64,000 nt of DNA from positions 186,001 through 250,000 of the forward strand of contig NZ_BOOO01000004.1 in assembly GCF_016863275.1 (NCBI RefSeq). The letters are read 5' to 3'. The position numbers and the translations under genes were made by a program. Positions 59,565 through 64,000 of the stretch are shown in pieces (within the stretch, counting starts at the first letter, position 1; each line of letters begins with the position of its first letter). The DNA comes from Planotetraspora mira. GTDB taxonomy: Bacteria; Actinomycetota; Actinomycetes; Streptosporangiales; Streptosporangiaceae. The notes under the pieces were generated by a model that worked only from the letters and a program-made list of their open reading frames with translations, ran no database searches and had not been told where the DNA came from.

Positions 59565-60505
59565 CGGTGAAGAGCAAGCTGACGCGCGAGATCATGCCAC
59601 GCACGCTCAGGAAGATCCTCATCACGGCGGCGGTCGGCATCCCGACCTATTTCGTGACCGACGACAACGGCCCGTTCCTCGGGAACGACGCGGAACCCCA
59701 GGCGTGGGGCCTCGTCCTCACCGTCTTCATCAGCAGCGTGGTCATCGTCGTCCAGTACCTCATCGACGTCGACAGGCAACTCGAGTCGACCCGCCTGGAA
59801 ATGGTCGCGGGCATGTCCAGGATCAACGAGGCGACCGAGCTGTTCGGCCTGGTGGAGGCGTCCGCCGTACAGACCGACGTGGTCACCCAGCTCGTCCGCA
59901 ACGCCACCCGGGTCGACAGGGGGATGCCGGCGCTCGTCCAGGCGTTCGCCCAGACGGAGATCGCCAGGATCTCCACGCTTCTCCGCGAGCTCGGCGAGGG
60001 CAACGTCATCTACGAGGGCGAGGACCGCGACTGGCTCCTCGGCCTCACCGCGAACACGCAGCGCTCCCTGGACGCCCTCAGCCTCAACCTGGTCGACCAG
60101 GGGATCACCGAGTTCGACGGCGGCTTCTGGACCACCGACGCGGGCCAGCGCTATCTCGAGGCGCAGCGGGACCGCATCCGTGAAGGTGTGCGCATCCGGC
60201 GCATCTTCTTCGTGGATCGTTCCGAAGTGGAGTCGGAGAAGTTCCGCCGCATCTGCAAGATGCACTCCGAGATCGGCGTCCAGGTGCGCGTCCTCACGCC
60301 GAACACCCTCGTCACTCCGCTGGGACTGTTCGACTTCATCGTCTTCGACGACGTCGTCAGCTATGAGGTGACCCCGTCTCCGCAGGTCGGTGAGATCACC
60401 ACGCACACCTTCGTGCACACCCTCCTGGTGCTCGAACCGCCGCAGGTGAAGCGGCGGACCGACCGCTTCAGAGAGCTGTGGGAGCTGGCGTCTCCGCTGG
60501 CGTAG
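59561..60505 (+). CDS. Membrane protein with DUF6879/PLD-like C-terminal domain
   Basis: A 314-aa protein with two membrane helices (about 17-34 LRKILITAAVGIPTYFVT and 48-68 AWGLVLTVFISSVVIVVQYLI) and a coiled coil (69-100). The soluble domain FDGGFWTTDAGQRYLEAQRD / RIREGVRIRRIFFVDRSEVE with VRVLTPNTLVTPLGLFDFIV resembles the DUF6879 / phospholipase-D-like fold, though no H-x-K catalytic motif is seen. It could anchor the other operon products at the membrane. GTG 59561 overlaps the previous stop. In this operon it stands where the Streptomyces cluster has other partners. It overlaps the convergent FAD oxidase gene by 38 bases. Confidence 0.72.
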   Translation: MTVKSKLTREIMPRTLRKILITAAVGIPTYFVTDDNGPFLGNDAEPQAWGLVLTVFISSVVIVVQYLIDVDRQLESTRLEMVAGMSRINEATELFGLVEASAVQTDVVTQLVRNATRVDRGMPALVQAFAQTEIARISTLLRELGEGNVIYEGEDRDWLLGLTANTQRSLDALSLNLVDQGITEFDGGFWTTDAGQRYLEAQRDRIREGVRIRRIFFVDRSEVESEKFRRICKMHSEIGVQVRVLTPNTLVTPLGLFDFIVFDDVVSYEVTPSPQVGEITTHTFVHTLLVLEPPQVKRRTDRFRELWELASPLA

Positions 60506-61700
60506 CCGCGGCCGCCGTGGACTCCGCCGGTGTGGCCGCGAGGAACTCGCGGTCGGGCCGGCAGATGTCGAGCCGCTTGCGCGTCTCCGCGTCGACGTCA
60601 CGGCGGATGAGGGCCGAGACCATCTCCGCGGTGACGGGGGCGAGGGTGACGCCGAGGCCGCTGTGACCGGTGGCCGCCAGGACCCGCTCATGCGCGTCGA
60701 CGAAGCCGATGATCGGCATGTGGTCCGTGCTCCCCGGTCGCAGCCCGGCCCAGCGCTTCTCGATGGGCCAGTTCGCGGCCGCCGGCATCAGCGCCGCCAC
60801 GCCCCTCATGATCTCGTCACGGGCCCGGTCGGTCACCTCCGCGTCACCCACACGCGGTTCGTACGTGACGCCGACGGCGACCCTGCCGTCGTGCCGCGGG
60901 ACGAGGTAGGGGTACCCCTCGTAGCCGTCCTCGATGATCTCGGTGAAGACGTGGTGACGCAGCGGGTAGGTGGTGGCGCCGGGCGGCCGCATGTCGAAGG
61001 CCTCACCCTTGATCGGGAACAGGTGCTCCCTGAGTTCGGGCAGGAAACGCACGCTGTGATGCCCGGCGGCGACGACGACCGTGCCGGCCGAGATGCGCGA
61101 ACCGTCGCCGAGTTCGACGACCACACCGTTGGGCGTCGACTCGAGGCCGGTGGCCCGCGAGCCCAGCCGGACCCGCACCGCGCCGCCTTCCCGCGTCAGC
61201 GTCCTGCCGAGGGCCACCATGAGCTCCCGCGGGTCCAGCGCCAGCTCTTCGGGGAGCAGGAACCCGCCGACGACCGCGTCGCTCAGCAGCGGCTCCAGCT
61301 CCTTGGCGTCCGCGGCGGTCAGGCGGACGACGGCGAAGGGCGAGTTCTTCCACTGAGGCAGGACATCGGTCTCCAGCCGCGTCATCGCCGCGTCGTCGAG
61401 CGCGACCTGGATGTCGCCGCCGTCCAGCACGTGGACCGCGGCGCCGGAGATCGAGGTGAGCTCGTCGAGCCATTCCGGGTAGATGTCGCGGCTGCGCTTG
61501 ATGACCGTGCTCAGCGGGCCCAGGCAGGCGGGCTCCGTCTGCGTAAGGATGCCGCCCATGGCCGCGTCGGAGGCGCCGAGACCGAGGCGATCCCCCGCGT
61601 CGATGAGGACGACGTCGCGTCCCTCAGAACCAAGGCGGTGAGCGATCGCGCATCCGATCACACCACCGCCGATGATCGCGACATCGCAGGTTTCAGGCAA
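60468..61700 (-). CDS. FAD-dependent amino-acid oxidase/dehydrogenase (glycine/D-amino-acid oxidase family)
   Basis: A 410-aa flavoprotein of the DAO/ThiO/SoxB fold. The FAD motif is CDVAIIGGGVIGCAIAHRLG (4-23), followed by VVLIDAGDRLGLGASDAAMG. The late motif is GLRPGSTDHMPIIG and GHSGLGVTLAPVTAEMV closes the FAD site. It should oxidise a small amine or D/imino acid and feed electrons to O2 or a quinone. The Ala/Pro/Thr-rich tail (about 390-410) is a low-complexity extension. It converges and overlaps with the five-gene operon. Confidence 0.87.
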   Translation of the reverse strand: MPETCDVAIIGGGVIGCAIAHRLGSEGRDVVLIDAGDRLGLGASDAAMGGILTQTEPACLGPLSTVIKRSRDIYPEWLDELTSISGAAVHVLDGGDIQVALDDAAMTRLETDVLPQWKNSPFAVVRLTAADAKELEPLLSDAVVGGFLLPEELALDPRELMVALGRTLTREGGAVRVRLGSRATGLESTPNGVVVELGDGSRISAGTVVVAAGHHSVRFLPELREHLFPIKGEAFDMRPPGATTYPLRHHVFTEIIEDGYEGYPYLVPRHDGRVAVGVTYEPRVGDAEVTDRARDEIMRGVAALMPAAANWPIEKRWAGLRPGSTDHMPIIGFVDAHERVLAATGHSGLGVTLAPVTAEMVSALIRRDVDAETRKRLDICRPDREFLAATPAESTAAAATPAETPAPTAL

Positions 61701-61958
61701 CCCGGGCTCCTCAGTGCTTCCGCGCGATCCCCTCGCTTCGACGGTAGGCGAGGCAGCGCCGTTCTAGAAGGTCACAGACTCGTGGCCTTGGTCGGCAACT
61801 GTACCGCGCGGGAATCTTGAAAGCGCGGAAATGGAGCGAGTTCGCAGTGTGCCGACGCACCTTCGCCAGCGCTATTGGACGTTCGTAGAATAGATCGTCT
61901 GGTACGCGCCGACGGCCCGCGCGGCATGACGAACCGGCACCGGCGGGGAGGAGCCGAC

Positions 61959-62750
61959 ATGGCGAAGACCGCGATCGTCACCGGAGGATCGTCCGGCATC
62001 GGAAGAGCCGTCGCGATCGAACTGCTCCGTCGCGGCGTCGACGTCACGATCGCCGACATCTCGGGCGCCGAGTCGGCGGCTCGCGAGCTCGGATGCTCCG
62101 GAGCGCGAGTGGACGTCACGGACGCGACGGCCGTGGAGGATCTGGTGAGGGGCCTCAAGGCGGACCGCGGGCGGCTGGACTTCATGTTCAACAATGCCGG
62201 CATCGCGGTCGCGGGCCGGACCGACGAGCTGACTCTCGACCACTGGAACCGGATGCTCGACGTCAACCTGCGCGGCGTGGTGCACGGCGTCCATGCGGCA
62301 TATCCGATCATGGTCGAGCAGGGGTTCGGATACATCGTCAACACCGCCTCCCTGGCCGGGCTGATCCCCGCGCCGCTGATGTTGCCATACACCACCACCA
62401 AGTACGCCGTCGTCGGCCTGTCCCTCGCCCTGCGGGTCGAGGCGGCGGCGCACGGTGTCAAGGTGAGCGCCATCTGTCCCGGCTTCGTCGACACGCCGCT
62501 GCTCGACCACGCCAACCCCGGCCTGCCGCAGACCGAGATCGGCCGCCTTGCCCGGACGATCGGGGTCAGGGTGCAGAAGCGGCTCTACCCCGCCGACGCC
62601 GTGGCGCGTGACGTCATCCGGGGCATGGAGCATGACCAGGCGCTCATCGTGGTGCCGTCGTTCGCCAGGCGGGCATGGAGTCTCGTACGGCTCTCGCCGG
62701 CTCTGGCCGTCCACGTGACCCGCCAAGCCACCCGCCGAGCCCTCCCCTGA
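61959..62750 (+). CDS. Short-chain dehydrogenase/reductase
   Basis: A 263-aa classical SDR: TGGSSGIG cofactor motif, MFNNAGIAVAG, catalytic Ser in IVNTASLAGLIP, and the Y-x-x-x-K in LPYTTTKYAVVGLS. Asp after the second strand (TIADISG) favours NAD(H). The tail (ALIVVPSFARRAWSLVRLSP) is hydrophobic-basic and could touch the membrane. ATG 61959 follows ggggaggag; an upstream reading lacks the family start. Substrate unknown. Confidence 0.87.
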   Translation: MAKTAIVTGGSSGIGRAVAIELLRRGVDVTIADISGAESAARELGCSGARVDVTDATAVEDLVRGLKADRGRLDFMFNNAGIAVAGRTDELTLDHWNRMLDVNLRGVVHGVHAAYPIMVEQGFGYIVNTASLAGLIPAPLMLPYTTTKYAVVGLSLALRVEAAAHGVKVSAICPGFVDTPLLDHANPGLPQTEIGRLARTIGVRVQKRLYPADAVARDVIRGMEHDQALIVVPSFARRAWSLVRLSPALAVHVTRQATRRALP

Positions 62751-62764
62751 CCCTCCCCTCGGGC

Positions 62765-63137
62765 GTGATCATGCACAGGTTCGGAGAAGTGGCCACTGAC
62801 CTGCCACAACCCCGGCCGTGATCATGCACACTTTCTGCGACTTGCACGCTGAGCTGCGCCGATCCATTTTGTGATCATGCACAGGTTCTTGGAAACGGCC
62901 GCCGACCAGGCCTGACACGTTTGATGATCATGCAGTGGTCGTTCAATCAGCGCCAATGTTCTCGCTCAGGGCGCTCACTCCGCGCCCCGCTCGCCACGCG
63001 GCGTGCCCGTGGACGGCCAGCGCATGATCACGTATGCCGTTTCGGCTGGTCAGCGGGCGTACGGCAGAACTTGCGCATGATCACGGCCGGTGTCGTGGCA
63101 GGTCAGCGACCGTTTCCCCGAACCTGTGCATGATCAC
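62765..63137. repeat. Seven-unit 53-bp repeat array in two opposed blocks
   Basis: Units begin with GTGATCATGC. Four forward units start at 62765, 62818, 62871 and 62924; three inverted units end at 63031, 63084 and 63137. Every step is exactly 53 bases, and only two bases (62977-62978) separate the blocks, which meet tail to tail. The outermost units are best conserved over the whole 53 bases (consensus continues ACAGGTTC...GAAA...CGCTGACCTGCC); the two central units keep little beyond the first ten bases. It is not a CRISPR, because the sequence between conserved parts is related from unit to unit and the blocks are inverted. Confidence 0.9.
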
Positions 63138-63219
63138 GGGTTGGAGAGGGAGTTCTCCATGTTCGTTCAGCCAGCCGGGGAGGGTCGGACGCCGACCTGT
63201 CCGGCCCTCCACACGGCTT

Positions 63220-63368
63220 CCGAAATTTTCGGCTATTAACCGAATGTTTCGTGACCCGGAGAATAAATAAGCCGAGTGACATCGTCAAGGGTCTCGTGGG
63301 AGCGATCCCACCACCTGATCTCCACCATACGGCCCCCACCCTGCGAGAAGAGCCCCGAAAGTTTTCGG
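63220..63368. promoter_or_regulatory. LacI-type operators upstream of lacI
   Basis: CCGAAATTTTCGG at 63220-63232 and CCGAAAGTTTTCGG at 63355-63368 are perfect inverted repeats of CCGAAA/TTTCGG; a weaker relative, CCGAATGTTTCG, is at 63240-63251. CGAAA-N-TTTCG is the recognised motif of some actinobacterial LacI-type sugar regulators (XlnR/BxlR-like). The right site ends 14 bases before the lacI ATG, so self-control is likely, and two sites about 135 bases apart allow looping. Confidence 0.65.
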
Positions 63369-63382
63369 ATACGCTCTGACGC

Positions 63383-64000
63383 ATGCCAGCAAAAAGGCGG
63401 GTGACGATCGCCCTCATCGCCCAGGAGGCCGGCGTCTCCGTACCGACCGTCTCCAAAGTGATCAACGGCCGCCCCGAGGTCGCTCCGGATACCCGGCAGC
63501 GCGTGGAGCGCCTGCTGCACAAGCACGGCTACCAGCGCAGGACCGGACAGGGCGACGGACCAGTGGGGCTGCTCGACCTGGTCTTCGCGGAGATCGAGAG
63601 CCCGTGGGCGATGGAACTGGTCCGGGGGGCCGAGACCGTGGCCCACGAGGCCGGCGCGAGCGTCGTCATCTCGGTTCTGCACACCCACGCCGGCCCCGGG
63701 CGCGACTGGCTGGAGCGCATCGCGGCACGGCGCACCGACGGGGTGATCATCGTCGGCTCCCGGCTCTCCGTGCGGCAGCAGGGGCAGCTCAGCGCCCGCT
63801 CGATTCCGTTCGTCGTCGTCGACCCCGAAGGTGAGCCGGCGCCGGGTGTCGCGTCCGTCGGCGCCACGAACTGGCACGGCGGCCTGGCCGCCACGCGCCA
63901 CCTCCTCAGCCTCGGTCACACGAGGATCGGCATGATCGGCGGGCCGTCCGACATGTTGTGCAGCCGGGCCAGGATCGACGGTTACCGTGCGGCGCTGGAG
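63383..64000 (+). CDS. LacI-family transcriptional regulator (partial, C-terminus outside window)
   Basis: 206 residues are visible. The DNA-binding domain is VTIALIAQEAGVSVPTVSKV / INGRPEVAPDTRQRVERLL, the hinge follows, then a periplasmic-binding-like ligand domain begins (VGLLDLVFAEIESPWAMELV, GVIIVGSRLS, TRHLLSLGHTRIGMIGGP). It is a sugar-responsive repressor by family. CGAAA/TTTCG palindromes in its leader suggest autoregulation; sugar transport or glycosidase genes may follow beyond the window edge. Confidence 0.92.
   Translation, partial: MPAKRRVTIALIAQEAGVSVPTVSKVINGRPEVAPDTRQRVERLLHKHGYQRRTGQGDGPVGLLDLVFAEIESPWAMELVRGAETVAHEAGASVVISVLHTHAGPGRDWLERIAARRTDGVIIVGSRLSVRQQGQLSARSIPFVVVDPEGEPAPGVASVGATNWHGGLAATRHLLSLGHTRIGMIGGPSDMLCSRARIDGYRAALE

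Larger units (their letters stand above)
62751..63382. other. Long non-coding region with repeat array and lacI control sites
   Basis: About 630 bases without a gene. It contains the 53-bp unit array (62765-63137), then 245 bases up to the lacI start in which the CGAAA/TTTCG palindromes lie. No frame crosses the array, since its 53-bp period would break any reading frame. Confidence 0.7.

Noticed and set aside
62765-63137. CRISPR array with 18-bp repeats and 35-bp spacers
   Set aside because: The parts between conserved cores are themselves related between units, the array changes direction midway, the cores are short and variable, and no cas gene is present.

Overview
This is a high-GC actinobacterial chromosome segment. 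The markers are SepH, a ferrochelatase with the cysteine pattern of actinobacterial [2Fe-2S] enzymes, a fused RNase H/phosphatase, a SARP-type regulator, many GTG starts and many 4-base ATGA/GTGA gene overlaps. Gene content and protein style suggest Streptosporangiaceae or a close relative (Streptosporangiales). That placement is inference; the window contains no rRNA gene to test it.

Layout. 1-8.1 kb: housekeeping and envelope genes (S9 peptidase start, hemH, lytic transglycosylase, MFS, FAD lactone oxidase, sepH with a perfect Crp-type palindrome upstream). 8.1-16.4 kb: a bPH2 membrane pair, a DrrAB-type ABC exporter preceded by SARP-like heptamer repeats, a large BTAD/NB-ARC regulator and a PEBP lipoprotein. 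16.6-22.6 kb: a repeat-rich single-pass membrane protein, a SulP-carbonic anhydrase fusion, an epimerase-like reductase and a membrane-tethered MazF-fold protein. 22.6-34.8 kb: an accessory, regulator-rich stretch. It holds TetR with palindromic operators in front of an orphan atpB, a DHA2 exporter, azoreductase/MarR, a ZTP riboswitch with folD, TetR/FBP, small exported proteins, a broken methyltransferase and UspA. 35.0-43.1 kb: an 8.1-kb block bounded by a direct repeat of the last 35 nt of rnpB. It carries a RibD-like reductase, a DGPF protein, an ECF42-type sigma factor, LysR/SDR/quinone reductase, MarR/hydrolase and a low-GC orphan gene, and has no visible integrase. 43.1-50.4 kb: rnpB, RNase H/phosphatase, zinc-ribbon and Nif3 genes on one strand, then a four-gene coupled operon (dipeptidase, M20 peptidase, GNAT, NSAR/OSBS) that fits D-to-L amino acid inversion through N-acyl intermediates. 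50.5-54.7 kb: an orphan histidine kinase, a ThDP enzyme and a D-2-hydroxyacid dehydrogenase. 54.9-60.5 kb: a tight five-gene operon built on the uncharacterised SCO2521-SCO2524 families, with a ParA-like protein whose P-loop lysine is replaced by arginine. It is the best candidate here for an undescribed system. 60.5-64 kb: an FAD oxidase, an SDR, a seven-unit array with an exact 53-bp period (four units one way, three the other), and a LacI regulator with CGAAA/TTTCG palindromes upstream.

How parts connect. Most regulators sit beside a likely target and a visible operator (TetR/atpB, SARP/exporter, LysR/SDR, MarR/hydrolase, LacI/self). The amino-acid operon, ThDP enzyme, hydroxyacid dehydrogenase and FAD oxidase together suggest D-amino-acid and 2-oxoacid turnover, but only the four-gene operon is physically coupled.
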